Shown here: positions 10,120 through 18,827 of the stretch, piece by piece
Layout of the letters: every line of letters begins with the position of its first letter
Numbering within the stretch: the first letter of the stretch is position 1
Assembly (NCBI RefSeq): GCF_001998865.1
Contig: NZ_CP019607.1
Coordinates: forward strand, 744,001 to 808,000
Reading direction: 5' to 3'
DNA length: 64,000 bases
From: Tessaracoccus flavescens
GTDB taxonomy: Bacteria > Actinomycetota > Actinomycetes > Propionibacteriales > Propionibacteriaceae
Program-made: the position numbers and the translations under genes
Notes under the pieces: model-generated
Database searches by the model: none
Told to the model about the DNA's origin: nothing
The model's input: the letters and a program-made list of their open reading frames with translations, nothing else

Positions 10120-11643
10120 TCAGAGCCGGGCCAGGATGAACTCCGCGTCCGAAGCGAGGGCCGCGTCGAGCGCGGTCGCATCGGAGACGGTGACCGACCG
10201 CCAGCCGAGCGCCCCGGCGACCGCCGCGAGGTCGGCGCCCTGAGGGGTGAGGAACACCCGGTCAAAGGCGTGCGCGTACTCGGGAGCGCCCTGCTCGAGC
10301 TTGCGGAAGATGCTGCCTCCCTGATCGTCGACGACCACCACCCGCAGCCGCTGCGGCCAGGGCTCCGACGGCGGGCGGACCAGCGCGCCGAGGTCGTGTT
10401 GGGCGGTCAGGTCGCCGAGCAGGACGGTCATGGGTCGGCCGTTGACCAGAGCGAGTCCCGTTGCTGTGGCGATGGTGCCGTCGATGCCTGCGAGGCCGCG
10501 GTTGGCATAGGTGCGTGGGGCGTCGTCGCGGATGGGGCTGACGTCGGCGGCGCGGATGATCGAACTGGAGCCGAACATCAGGTCGTCGCCCTGGTCGAGC
10601 GAGGCGAGCACGGCGTCCGCGACGTGGCGCTGGGTGAAGCCCCCACGCGACGGCTCCCACGTGGCTGAGCGCCACCGCGCAAGCCAGGCCGGATCCTGCG
10701 GCTCGAGCACGACCCGGTCGGCGACCACGGCCGCGCGGTGGCCGGGATCGATCCAGGTGGCCTTGTCGCTGACGATCACGACCTCGGTGTGCCTGCTTGC
10801 GAGCAGCGCCGAGACGGGGCGCGACAGCGTCGGGTGCCCGAACACGACCACGCGCTCGATCTCGTCTGCGAGTTCGAGGAGGGCGTGGCGGTAGGCGGGG
10901 ACCGCGTTGCCGCCGGATCGTGCGTTCGACGTCGGCTCGGCAAGCAGAGGTGCCCCGCTCACCTCGGCGAGGGCGCGCGCCTCCGCACCGACCGCGGGAG
11001 GGGCGTCGCCCGCGAGGACGACGGTGCGGCGAGCGTCGAGTTCGACCGCCTCGTGGCCTGCCGAACGGGCGACGTTCAGCGGTCGCTGACGACTCGGTGG
11101 CAACTCCCCCACCATCGGTGCCTCGAACTCGACGTTGAGCTGCACCGCCCCTGGCTGTCGGGTGCGACGTCCCTCGGCGAGCGCGACGGCGCGGTGGACG
11201 CCGGCCGCCCAGGCGTCGGGGGTGCCCGAATCCGAGGAGAGGCGCACGACGCCGAGCACCGTGGTGCCGAAGAGCCCGACCTGTTCGCCGGTCTGGCTCG
11301 CGCCTGTTCCGACGGCGTACGCGGGCCGGTCGGCGGTGATCAGCAGCAGCGGCAGGCCGCCCGTCGTCGCCTCCATCGCGGCGGGGACAAGGTTGGCGAC
11401 GGCGGTGCCGGAGGTGGTGACGACGGCGGCGGTGCGGCCACTTGCCTTACCGAGGCCGAGCGCTGTGAAGGCGGCGACCCGTTCGTCGATGCGGACGTGC
11501 AGCCGGATCCGGCCTTCGCGGTCGGCCCGTTCGACGGCGAGCGCGAGGGCGGCGGAGCGGGATCCCGGTGCGAGCACGAGGTCTGTGACGCCTGCCCCGA
11601 TCAGCGCGTCGAGGATCGTCGAGCCGAGTTCGATGCTGCTCAT
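10120..11643 (-). CDS. menD: SEPHCHC synthase MenD
   Basis: 507 residues. A thiamine-diphosphate enzyme that adds 2-oxoglutarate to isochorismate in menaquinone synthesis. The N-terminus has LVLAPGSRSAALALAVE, the MenD-specific PGSRS motif; ThDP-binding features such as LGLGKASGRTAAVVTTSGTA and, later, RGLAGIDGTIATATG with VVVDDQGGSIF follow in order. Length is somewhat short but all regions are present. The ATG overlaps the menC stop (ATGA). Confidence 0.93.
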   Translation of the reverse strand: MSSIELGSTILDALIGAGVTDLVLAPGSRSAALALAVERADREGRIRLHVRIDERVAAFTALGLGKASGRTAAVVTTSGTAVANLVPAAMEATTGGLPLLLITADRPAYAVGTGASQTGEQVGLFGTTVLGVVRLSSDSGTPDAWAAGVHRAVALAEGRRTRQPGAVQLNVEFEAPMVGELPPSRQRPLNVARSAGHEAVELDARRTVVLAGDAPPAVGAEARALAEVSGAPLLAEPTSNARSGGNAVPAYRHALLELADEIERVVVFGHPTLSRPVSALLASRHTEVVIVSDKATWIDPGHRAAVVADRVVLEPQDPAWLARWRSATWEPSRGGFTQRHVADAVLASLDQGDDLMFGSSSIIRAADVSPIRDDAPRTYANRGLAGIDGTIATATGLALVNGRPMTVLLGDLTAQHDLGALVRPPSEPWPQRLRVVVVDDQGGSIFRKLEQGAPEYAHAFDRVFLTPQGADLAAVAGALGWRSVTVSDATALDAALASDAEFILARL

Positions 11644-12590
11644 CGCTGCCCCTGGAGGATGTGGCGGACCCGCTCCCAGCGGGCAAGCCAGAAGTCGACG
11701 ACGTCACCGGTCGCCCGGCTGGCCTCGAGGAGGTCCGCGTCGACCTCGACGGGGGTGACGGGGAGCCACCCGTCGTGCGGGGCGAGCGGTGCACGGGTGA
11801 CGTCCGCCGAGAGCAGCCGCTGCGTCTCGAGGCCGCACGCATAGGGCAGGTCTGGAAGGGCTCCCGCGAGCGCGACCCCCGCGGCGAGGCCGACCGAGGT
11901 CTCGACCGCGCTGCTCACCACGACCGGCATCGCGAGCTCCTCGGCGAGCCGGAGGCAGGCGCGCACCCCGCCCAGCGGTTGCACCTTCAGCACGGCGATG
12001 TCGGCGGCGCCCGCCTGCTTCACCCTCATCGGATCCCCAGCCCGGCGGATCGACTCGTCGGCGGCGACGGGCACGCCCTTGTCGAGGGCCCGGAGCCGCG
12101 CGAGGTCCTCGACCGTCGCGCAGGGCTGTTCGACGTACTCGAGCCCGAACGGGGCGAGCTCGTCGACGGCGATGCGGGCCTGGTCGAGACTCCACTCTCC
12201 GTTGGCGTCGACCCGGAGCCTCGCGTCGGGAAGCGCTGCCCGGACGGCGGCGACCCGGGCCACATCGTCGTCGAGCCCTGACCCCGGGCCCGCGACCTTG
12301 ATCTTGATGGTCTGGCAGCCGGAGGCGACGGCGCGGGCGGCGGCCGCCTCAGGGTCAAGGGCGGGGACGATGCCGTTGACCTCGACCCGGTCGCGCACGC
12401 GATCGGGGTAGCCGTGTGCCGCCGCCTCGAGCGCGGCGGTCAGCCAGGTCGCCGCCTCCTCGTCGCCGTACTCGGGAAACGGGCTCCACTCGGCCCATCC
12501 GGCCGGCCCCTCGAACAGGATGCCGGAGCGGCGGGTGAGGCCCCTGAACGGCACCTCCATCGCAATGTCGTAGACGACCGGCGCGCTCAT
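11640..12590 (-). CDS. menC: o-Succinylbenzoate synthase MenC
   Basis: 316 residues, enolase superfamily. It dehydrates SHCHC to o-succinylbenzoate. Catalytic and metal-binding regions are visible: IKIKVAG (the KxK motif), LRVDANGEW, EYVEQPC, AADESI and VLKVQPLGG. The start at 12590 (MSAPVVYDIAMEVPF) overlaps the menA stop; longer open-frame extensions upstream are antisense to nothing useful and overlap menA. Middle gene of a tightly coupled menA-menC-menD run. Confidence 0.93.
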   Translation of the reverse strand: MSAPVVYDIAMEVPFRGLTRRSGILFEGPAGWAEWSPFPEYGDEEAATWLTAALEAAAHGYPDRVRDRVEVNGIVPALDPEAAAARAVASGCQTIKIKVAGPGSGLDDDVARVAAVRAALPDARLRVDANGEWSLDQARIAVDELAPFGLEYVEQPCATVEDLARLRALDKGVPVAADESIRRAGDPMRVKQAGAADIAVLKVQPLGGVRACLRLAEELAMPVVVSSAVETSVGLAAGVALAGALPDLPYACGLETQRLLSADVTRAPLAPHDGWLPVTPVEVDADLLEASRATGDVVDFWLARWERVRHILQGQR

Positions 12591-13480
12591 CCGAGGTAGA
12601 CCCCCACGAGGAGGCCGAGCCCGACGCCGATCTCGGCGAAACCGGTGGACTGGATCACGGGGATCAGGCGCGGCCCGTTGGCGCCGCCGAGCACCCGGCG
12701 GAGCGGGTCGATCAGCAGCAGCACGGCAAGAAGGGCGATCAGCGCCGTCCATCCGGTCAGCGCGGCGAACACGACGATGCCTGCGGCGGCGAGCGCGCAG
12801 AGACATGCGTAGAAGATCCGGCTTCCGCGGTCGCCGAGGCGGGCCGGAAGCGTCATCTTTCCGGAGCTGCGGTCGGTCTCGATGTCGCGCAGGTTGTTGG
12901 CGACGAGGATGGCGCTGGCGAGCGCGCCGACGCTGGTGCCCGCGATCCACGCGTGCAGCGGCGCCTGGCCCGCGATCACGTAGGTGGTGCCGACGGTCGC
13001 GACGAGCCCGAAGAAGACGAAGACCATGAGTTCGCCGAGCCCGAGGTATCCGTAGGGCTTGCTGCCCCCGGTGTAGAACCAGGCGGCGAGGATGCACAGG
13101 GCACCGACAGCGAGCAGCCACCACTGGCCGCTCAGCGCCACGACGCCGAGACCCGCGAGAGCGCCGATCCCGAAGGAGATGAAGGCGGCCGTCTTGACGG
13201 CCTTCGCCGAGGCGAGCCCCGATGCGACGAGGCGGACCGGGCCGACCCGGTCGTCGTCGGTGCCGCGCATGCCGTCGGAGTAGTCGTTGGCGTAGTTGAC
13301 GCCGACCTGCAGCGCGAGCGCGACCAGCAGGCAGAGCAGCGCGATCAGCCAGTTGACGTGGCCGAGCGCCGCGGCGGACGCACAGCCGGCGAGGATCGGC
13401 GCGACGGCGGCGGGGAGGGTGCGCGGGCGGGCCCCGGCGACCCAGATGGCGAGAGAGTCGTTCATGGTTGAACCAACCAT
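12587..13480 (-). CDS. menA: 1,4-Dihydroxy-2-naphthoate polyprenyltransferase MenA
   Basis: 297 residues, an integral membrane UbiA-family enzyme that attaches the isoprenoid tail. The two aspartate-rich motifs are NYANDYSDGMRGTDDD and NNLRDIETD, separated by several membrane helices. Two in-frame ATGs, at 13480 and 13465 (MNDSLAIWV), are possible starts; neither has a clear RBS and I cannot decide, although the second fits family length better. It follows menE after 45 bases and overlaps menC by four. Confidence 0.92.
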   Translation of the reverse strand: MVGSTMNDSLAIWVAGARPRTLPAAVAPILAGCASAAALGHVNWLIALLCLLVALALQVGVNYANDYSDGMRGTDDDRVGPVRLVASGLASAKAVKTAAFISFGIGALAGLGVVALSGQWWLLAVGALCILAAWFYTGGSKPYGYLGLGELMVFVFFGLVATVGTTYVIAGQAPLHAWIAGTSVGALASAILVANNLRDIETDRSSGKMTLPARLGDRGSRIFYACLCALAAAGIVVFAALTGWTALIALLAVLLLIDPLRRVLGGANGPRLIPVIQSTGFAEIGVGLGLLVGVYLG

Positions 13481-13525
13481 AGTGGCGGGGCCGGATTTCG
13501 GCTCGCGCGTGGGCGCGGCCGCGCC

Positions 13526-14530
13526 TCAGTCGAGCAGGGCGAGCAACCGGGCTCGGTCGGGCTTTCCCCCGTCTCCCTGGGGCACGGCGTCGAGCGTGAC
13601 CAGTTGGCGGGGCAGGCAGGCGGCGGGCAGCCGTCCGCGGAGCCGGTCGCGCCACAGTTCGAGGCTGCCGCCCGTCGCGAACAGCACGACCCGGGCGCCC
13701 CACTCCCGGTCGTCGACGGCGAGGACCTCGGTCTCGGGGTCCAGCGCCTGGACGGCGGCGCGGACCTCTGCCAGATCGACATTGACTCCTCCGGAGATGA
13801 CGACGTCGTCGATCCGGCCGTCGAGGACGAGCCGGTCGCCGTCGAGGTGGCCGCGGTCGCGGGTCAGCACGGCACCGTCGACGAGGGTCTCGGCGGTCAG
13901 TTCCGGCCTGCCCAGATAGCCCTCGAAGACGCTCGGCCCGCCGATCGCGATCCTCCCGTGTCCGCCGAGGCGGATCTCCACGCCGGGAAGGGGAAGGCCG
14001 TCCCAGACGACGCCCCCACAGGTCTCGCTCATGCCGTAGGTCTCGATCACTCGGATCCCTTCGCCCTCGGCGCGGCGCCTCAGGTCGGGGCGCAGCGCCG
14101 CACCACCGACGAGGACCGCGTCGAAGCGGGCGAGCCGGGCGACGACCGCCGAGTCCTCGAGGGCGCGGTAGAGCTGCGTGCCGACGATCGAGACACAGTT
14201 GCGCCCCGACCCTGCTTCGAGGGTCGCGAGTGCGGGGTCGGCGATCGCGACGCCGTCACCGGTGAGCCCACGCACGAGCACCATCAGGCCTGCGACGTAG
14301 CGGGGCGAGAGGGTCAGGTGCCAGGTCGCAGCGAAGCCGAGCCTTTCTGCGGCCGAGTCTGCGCCTGCCATCAGCGCCTCCCGGCTGAGCACGACCAGCT
14401 TCGCCTCACCGCTGGATCCGGAGGTGGCGACCACGACGCAGCCGTCGGGCGCCGTGCCCTGGCCCGGGGCGAGCCACAGCCCGGGGCCTCCCCCGAGAAA
14501 CCGTTCGACGGGTGCTGCGAGATCCTCCAC
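13526..14530 (-). CDS. menE: o-Succinylbenzoate-CoA ligase MenE
   Basis: 334 residues, ANL superfamily. It activates o-succinylbenzoate with ATP and CoA. The AMP-binding P-loop is VATSGSSGEAKLVV; YGMSETCGGVV and the hinge region LDGRIDDVVISGG follow. The protein is short compared with E. coli MenE but similar in layout to actinobacterial MenE. The GTG start at 14530 has no RBS but sits six bases downstream of TAGGCT on the minus strand. First gene of menE-menA-menC-menD. Confidence 0.9.
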   Translation of the reverse strand: MEDLAAPVERFLGGGPGLWLAPGQGTAPDGCVVVATSGSSGEAKLVVLSREALMAGADSAAERLGFAATWHLTLSPRYVAGLMVLVRGLTGDGVAIADPALATLEAGSGRNCVSIVGTQLYRALEDSAVVARLARFDAVLVGGAALRPDLRRRAEGEGIRVIETYGMSETCGGVVWDGLPLPGVEIRLGGHGRIAIGGPSVFEGYLGRPELTAETLVDGAVLTRDRGHLDGDRLVLDGRIDDVVISGGVNVDLAEVRAAVQALDPETEVLAVDDREWGARVVLFATGGSLELWRDRLRGRLPAACLPRQLVTLDAVPQGDGGKPDRARLLALLD

Positions 14531-14536
14531 CCGGCA

Positions 14537-14559
14537 AGCCTATCGACGGAAGGTAGACT
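14537..14559. promoter_or_regulatory. Divergent leaderless promoters for menE and the PLDc_N gene
   Basis: Two -10 boxes face away from each other in 36 bases: TAGGCT on the minus strand (14542-14537), six bases before the menE GTG, and TAGACT on the plus strand (14554-14559), six bases before the ATG at 14566. Confidence 0.5.
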
Positions 14560-14565
14560 CGTAGA

Positions 14566-14817
14566 ATGCCTCGCGTCCTGCTCATCATCGCCGTGGTGAT
14601 GCTCACCGTGTACTGCGTCGTCGAAGTCGCGCAGTCGCGGGGCTATCGCGTGCGCTCCATGCCGCGCTGGCTGTGGGCCTTCGCCGTGATCTGCGTGCCC
14701 GTCGTGGGGCCGGTCGCCTGGCTGTTCCTCGGCCGACCGCACAAGCAGACCCGTCAACTTCCCCGCCCCGGATCCGCCCCTGACGACGACGAAGACTTCC
14801 TCCGCGGTCTGCGCTGA
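14566..14817 (+). CDS. Small membrane protein with PLDc_N domain
   Basis: 83 residues with two membrane helices (VLLIIAVVMLTVYCVVEVA and WAFAVICVPVVGPVAWLFLG) and the conserved PRWLWAF and GRP motifs of the phospholipase D N-terminal-like domain. The tail is cytosolic and acidic. Such proteins sit beside men genes in many Actinobacteria; their job is unknown. Leaderless-type start. Confidence 0.82.
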   Translation: MPRVLLIIAVVMLTVYCVVEVAQSRGYRVRSMPRWLWAFAVICVPVVGPVAWLFLGRPHKQTRQLPRPGSAPDDDEDFLRGLR

Positions 14818-14903
14818 CCCCTGCCCGCCTGGGCGGTTTGACAGCCCACGCTCAGGGTTGTGGGAAACTGGTGGCGCGTGACGGAGAGAGGAAGGTCGTC
14901 AAG

Positions 14904-15524
14904 ATGACTGAAGGTGTGGCGGCTGTCGGGGAATGGCTGCGGGAGTGTGCCCGCGAGTTCGATGAGCGGCTCGAGGAGCTCAACGAGCTCGACCGGGTGC
15001 TCGGCGACGGCGATCACGGAACCAACATGCGGCGCGGGTTCGCGGCCGCGGAGTCCCTCGATCTGACGGAGGCGTCGCGCGCCTTCGAGGCGCTGCGCCA
15101 GGTAGGCATGGCGCTCGTCAGCAACGTCGGAGGGGCCTCCGGGCCGCTGTTCGGCACCTTCCTGCTGCGCGCCGGCGCGAACTGGCCTCCCACCCCGACC
15201 ACTGCAGGCATCGCCGTCGCGGTGCGCGAGGGTCTGCGCGGCGTCGTGGCCCGTGGAAAGGCCGAGCCCGGAGACAAGACGATGGTCGACGCGCTGACCC
15301 CGGCTACGGAGTCGCTCGAGGCCTCTGCGCGCGAGAACGAACCGCTCGGCGAGGCGCTGGAAAAGGCCGCCGACGCGGCCGAGCGTGGCAGGGACGCGAC
15401 CGCCGGGATGGTCGCCAGGCGGGGGCGCGCCCACCTGCGCGCCGCGGAGTCCGTCGGGGTGCTCGATCCCGGCGCGGTGTCGATGAGCATCATCCTGCGC
15501 ACCGCCGCTCAGCACATTTCGTGA
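14904..15524 (+). CDS. DhaL/DAK2-domain protein
   Basis: 206 residues. The sequence carries the nucleotide- and metal-binding features of the dihydroxyacetone kinase L subunit: LNELDRVLGDGDHGTNM, then SNVGGASGPLFGTFLLRAG and PGDKTMVDALTPA, ending with DPGAVSMSIILR. The start at 14904 has an RBS (gagaggaagg); an upstream extension to 14838 lacks one. No DhaK or DhaM partner is nearby, so it may act in a complete kinase elsewhere or phosphorylate something else. It is separated by 39 bases from the sugar nucleotidyltransferase gene. Confidence 0.82.
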   Translation: MTEGVAAVGEWLRECAREFDERLEELNELDRVLGDGDHGTNMRRGFAAAESLDLTEASRAFEALRQVGMALVSNVGGASGPLFGTFLLRAGANWPPTPTTAGIAVAVREGLRGVVARGKAEPGDKTMVDALTPATESLEASARENEPLGEALEKAADAAERGRDATAGMVARRGRAHLRAAESVGVLDPGAVSMSIILRTAAQHIS

Positions 15525-15563
15525 CGTTTTCGTCGCACGCAGGGTGGGCAATACGCTGAGGCC

Positions 15564-16382
15564 ATGAGCTTCGAGGCACCCCACAAAGCCGTCATCCTCG
15601 CCCGAGGGCTTGGATCCCGCATGCGTAAGGAAGCGGAGGGTGTGACCCTCAGCGACGAACAGTCCAAGGCCGCCGACGCAGGCGTGAAGGCGATGATCTC
15701 CGTCGGTCGTCCGTTCCTCGACCACGTGATCAGCGCGCTGGCCGACGCCGGCTTCACCGACGTGTGCCTGGTGATCGGCCCCGAGCACGACCTCATACGC
15801 GACTACTACGACTCCATCGACAAGAGCCGCGTGACGATCAGCTACGCGATCCAGGAGGAACCCCTCGGCACCGCCAACGCCGTCTTGGCCGCCGAGGAGT
15901 TCGCCGGGGACGACCGCGTCCTGGTGATCAACTCCGACAACTACTACCCGGCTGAGGCGCTGCGCCTGCTCGCCGACGTCCCCGGTTCGGCACTTGTCGG
16001 CTTCACCCGTGGGGGCATGCTGACGAAGTCGAACATCGCCCCCGACCGGATCGCCGCTTTCGCGCTCGCGACGGCCGACGCCGAAGGCAACCTGGCCGAG
16101 CTGGCCGAGAAGCCGGACGAGGAGACCATCGCCCGCCTCGGCGACGATGCCGTCATCTCGATGAACTGCTGGCTGTGCTCCCCCGCGATCTTCCCCGCGG
16201 CCAAGGCGATCCCGCCGTCGGCCCGCGGCGAGTACGAGATCACCGACGCGGTGCGCCGCGCCATTGAGGACGGCGATCCGTACGCCGTCGTGACGGCAGA
16301 CGTCGGCGTGCTCGACATGAGCAACCGCGGCGACATCGCCTCCGTCGTCGAGGCCCTCGGTGACTCGGAGGTCACCCTGTGA
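15564..16382 (+). CDS. Sugar-phosphate nucleotidyltransferase
   Basis: 272 residues with the nucleotide-binding start motif AVILARGLGSRMRKE, where the usual G-G-x-G-T-R is replaced by R-G-L-G-S-R, then LVIGPEHD, QEEPLGTANAVLAAEE and INSDNYYP, the metal-binding aspartate region. The fold is that of enzymes making NDP-sugars from sugar 1-phosphates. It is coupled (GTGA overlap at 16379-16382) to a GHMP sugar kinase, which would make the sugar 1-phosphate. The sugar is unknown. Leaderless-type start: TACGCT at 15552-15557. Confidence 0.82.
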   Translation: MSFEAPHKAVILARGLGSRMRKEAEGVTLSDEQSKAADAGVKAMISVGRPFLDHVISALADAGFTDVCLVIGPEHDLIRDYYDSIDKSRVTISYAIQEEPLGTANAVLAAEEFAGDDRVLVINSDNYYPAEALRLLADVPGSALVGFTRGGMLTKSNIAPDRIAAFALATADAEGNLAELAEKPDEETIARLGDDAVISMNCWLCSPAIFPAAKAIPPSARGEYEITDAVRRAIEDGDPYAVVTADVGVLDMSNRGDIASVVEALGDSEVTL

Positions 16383-17569
16383 AGTGGTTCGTCCCAGGTC
16401 GGCTCGAGGTCCTCGGGAAGCACACCGACTACGTCGGCGGGCGCTCGCTGCTCGCCGCCGTCGACCGTGGCATCACCATCGAGCTGACCGACTCCGACGA
16501 GCCGGGCGTCGTCGCCTCGTCGACCGCGGTCGAGGGTGAGCAGAAGCTCACCCCCGGCGTCGACCCGCAGCTGCCGAAGGGCCACTGGGCAAACTACGTG
16601 CAGGCGGTGGTCGACCGGCTGCACCTCAACTTCGGCGACCTGTTGCCGGCGCGCATCGTGATCGACTCGGACCTGCCGCTGGCGTCGGGGATGAGCTCGT
16701 CGTCCGCCCTCGTAGTGGCCGTCTCGCTCGCCCTGATCGACCAGAACGGCTTCCGCAAGCGCGAGGAGTGGAAGGCCAACGTCCACGACGACATCGACCT
16801 GGCAGGCTACATGGCCACGATGGAGAACGGCCTGACCTTCGGCACCCTTGAGGGTCTGCGCGGCGTCGGCACCTTCGGCGGCTCCGAGGACCACACGGCG
16901 ATGCTGTGCTGCCACCCCGGCCAGCTGACCGAGTTCACGTTCTGCCCCATCGTGGAGGGCGACTCCGTCGACCTGCCCGAGGACCTGAGCTTCGTGGTGG
17001 CCGTCTCCGGCGTGCTCGCCGAGAAGACAGGCGACGCGCTGGAGCACTACAACTCGCTGTCGCTGAACGCGCGCGAGCTCGCCGAACTCTGGAACGACGC
17101 CACCGGGAGCGAGCATGCGACGGTCGCAGACGCTCTCTCCTCCGATGAGGACGCCCTCGAGGGTCTGCGGGCTGTCGCGGCACACGACGAGCGCCTCACG
17201 AAGCGGCTCAACGCCTTCATCACTGAGTCGGAGGTGGCCATCCCCCGCGCCGTCGAGGCGCTGCGCGCAGGCGACCTCGAGGCCTTCGGCAAGGCGGCCG
17301 ACCTGTCGCACCGCAACGCAGACGAGGTGCTCGGCAACCAGATCCCGGAGACCAACGCGCTGCAGGCTCTGGCCCGCGAGCTCGGAGCCACCGCCTCGGC
17401 GGGCTTCGGCGCCGGCTTCGGCGGCTCGGTCTGGGCGCTCGTGCCCACCGCGGAGGCCGAGGAGTTCGGCGACCGCTGGCTTGCCGCCTACCTCGCCGAG
17501 TACCCGCAGTGGGAAGACACGGCCTCGATCGTCGTGACCCGCCCCGGCGGTCCCGCGCGGCGCCTGTGA
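16379..17569 (+). CDS. GHMP-family sugar kinase related to galactokinase
   Basis: 396 residues. GHMP motif 2 is LASGMSSSSALV (residues 101-112) and motif 3 is GFGAGFGGSVWAL near the C-terminus. The galactokinase signature near the N-terminus is altered: residues 6-21 read PGRLEVLGKHTDYVGG, with E in place of the usual Asn and K in place of the acidic residue in G-E-H-T-D-Y, which contacts the sugar in GalK. So I call it a sugar kinase, not galactokinase. It is sandwiched between a nucleotidyltransferase and a Nudix hydrolase, all with overlapping stops and starts. Confidence 0.82.
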   Translation: MKWFVPGRLEVLGKHTDYVGGRSLLAAVDRGITIELTDSDEPGVVASSTAVEGEQKLTPGVDPQLPKGHWANYVQAVVDRLHLNFGDLLPARIVIDSDLPLASGMSSSSALVVAVSLALIDQNGFRKREEWKANVHDDIDLAGYMATMENGLTFGTLEGLRGVGTFGGSEDHTAMLCCHPGQLTEFTFCPIVEGDSVDLPEDLSFVVAVSGVLAEKTGDALEHYNSLSLNARELAELWNDATGSEHATVADALSSDEDALEGLRAVAAHDERLTKRLNAFITESEVAIPRAVEALRAGDLEAFGKAADLSHRNADEVLGNQIPETNALQALARELGATASAGFGAGFGGSVWALVPTAEAEEFGDRWLAAYLAEYPQWEDTASIVVTRPGGPARRL

Positions 17570-18129
17570 GCGCTCAGCACGACGACCTGGTGCGCCTGCT
17601 GTCCGGCTGGCCTGAGGCCGACCGGCAGCAGGCGCTCCTGCGTCAGCGCTATCTCGCCTTCGCCGAGCGGGGCGACGCGTCCCTGCGCAAGCCGGGCGGC
17701 CCCGTCCACTTCACGGCGAGCCTGCTGCCGTTCAGCGACGACCTCACGCGCGTGCTGCTCGTCTTTCACAAGAAGGCGAGGCGCTGGCTGCAGCCCGGCG
17801 GTCACATCGAGGAGGCCGACGCGTCGATCCTCGAGGCCGCGCGGCGGGAGGGCGTCGAGGAGTGCGGCGTCGCTATCGACGGCCCGCTCGTGCCCGCACA
17901 ACTGGACGCGCACGAACTCGGCGGCGGCTTCGCCTGCCACGAGCACCTCGACATCCGCTTCGCGGTGCGGGTGCCGGGCGACGCCGTCCCGCACTTCTCC
18001 GACGAGTCCGAGGACGTGCGCTGGTTCGCCGTCGATGACGAACTGGTGCGGGCGGAGCTCGGGCCGCTCGTAGATGCGGGTCTCGTGGCGCTGCGCGGAC
18101 AGGGCGGTTCCGGTCACCCGGCATTCTGA
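17566..18129 (+). CDS. Nudix hydrolase
   Basis: 187 residues with a Nudix box GGHIEEADASILEAARREG followed by VEECGV, giving the REGxEExG core. These enzymes hydrolyse nucleoside diphosphates linked to another moiety. The GTG start overlaps the kinase stop (GTGA). The coupling suggests that it acts on a product or by-product of the NDP-sugar made by the two upstream enzymes, which is inference. Confidence 0.85.
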   Translation: MSAQHDDLVRLLSGWPEADRQQALLRQRYLAFAERGDASLRKPGGPVHFTASLLPFSDDLTRVLLVFHKKARRWLQPGGHIEEADASILEAARREGVEECGVAIDGPLVPAQLDAHELGGGFACHEHLDIRFAVRVPGDAVPHFSDESEDVRWFAVDDELVRAELGPLVDAGLVALRGQGGSGHPAF

Positions 18130-18353
18130 CCGTCCCGGATGCGTTCCTGCGCAGGCCCCAGCCGCCCGCGGTCGCGAGGCAACCGCCGTCCCACCTGGAC
18201 CGTCTGGGCGTGAACCCCATACGATCCGCGCAACCCCAGGGAGGCCGCAAGAGCGAGCAGACGTGCACGGACGAGACGGGCACCGTCGAGGTCGTGCCGC
18301 GGGAACCCAGGTCCAGGCGACTCGCGTCTCGAATCTCCAGGATCCATTCGCAG

Positions 18354-18496
18354 ATGCCGCGAGCCCGCCGTCCGCTCCTCGTGATCGCCTCGCTGCTGGC
18401 CGTAGCGGGCTGCGTCACAACTCCCCCGGACCGTCCTCCGGCCGCGAGGCGGCCTCCGACATGTTGAGCCGGGCCATCGGAGAGGTGGTTCACTAA
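18354..18496 (+). pseudogene. Frameshifted lipoprotein fragment
   Basis: MPRARRPLLVIASLLAVAGC is a classic lipoprotein signal with lipobox LAVAGC, but the frame ends 17 residues later. In a neighbouring frame the text continues plausibly (SPGPSSGREAASDMLSRAIGEVVH) to a stop at 18494-18496, so a single indel after the lipobox is likely. The remainder of the mature protein is missing. The stretch from the Nudix stop to here (18130-18353) holds nothing I can support. Confidence 0.45.
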
Positions 18497-18574
18497 CCCG
18501 TCGCGGCCTCGACACGTATCGAAAGGTGGACATCCAACAACAACGATCTGTGTCCTGGTGGAGTATTCAGCAGG

Positions 18575-18730
18575 CTACAGATCGCGGCTGGGATCCCAAA
18601 GGCGAGAGTCGCGCGGGATCTCGGTGTGGGTCGATCCACCCTGTACCGCGCACTCGAGCGTTCTCAGGCGAGTCACGAAAGTGACGCTTTCGTGTCACGA
18701 AACGCAACTGCGAAAGAAGTGCGGGAATGA
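18575..18730 (+). pseudogene. C-terminal HTH of a serine recombinase (resolvase) remnant
   Basis: The frame reads LQIAAGIPKARVARDLGVGR followed by STLYRALERSQ, which is the DNA-binding helix-turn-helix that ends resolvase/invertase family recombinases. The catalytic domain is absent: upstream the frame closes at 18494-18496. A remnant of a transposon or integrative element. Within it lies a small palindrome (cacgaaag-tgacg-ctttcgtg, 18674-18694). Between this stop and the next gene (18731-18827) there is nothing clear. Confidence 0.65.
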
Positions 18731-18827
18731 GGCTGGCGATCGTTGACGACCGTCGGTCACGTCGACGATCACGTCGCGGTAAGCCATCCATCCGCCCGGG
18801 GCGGGTCACCCATCTGTGAAGAGTCTG

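Noticed and set aside
18674..18694. The palindrome cacgaaag-tgacg-ctttcgtg as another DeoR site
   Set aside because: Shares CGAAAG with the sites near 32360 but spacing differs and it lies within a recombinase remnant far from the operon.
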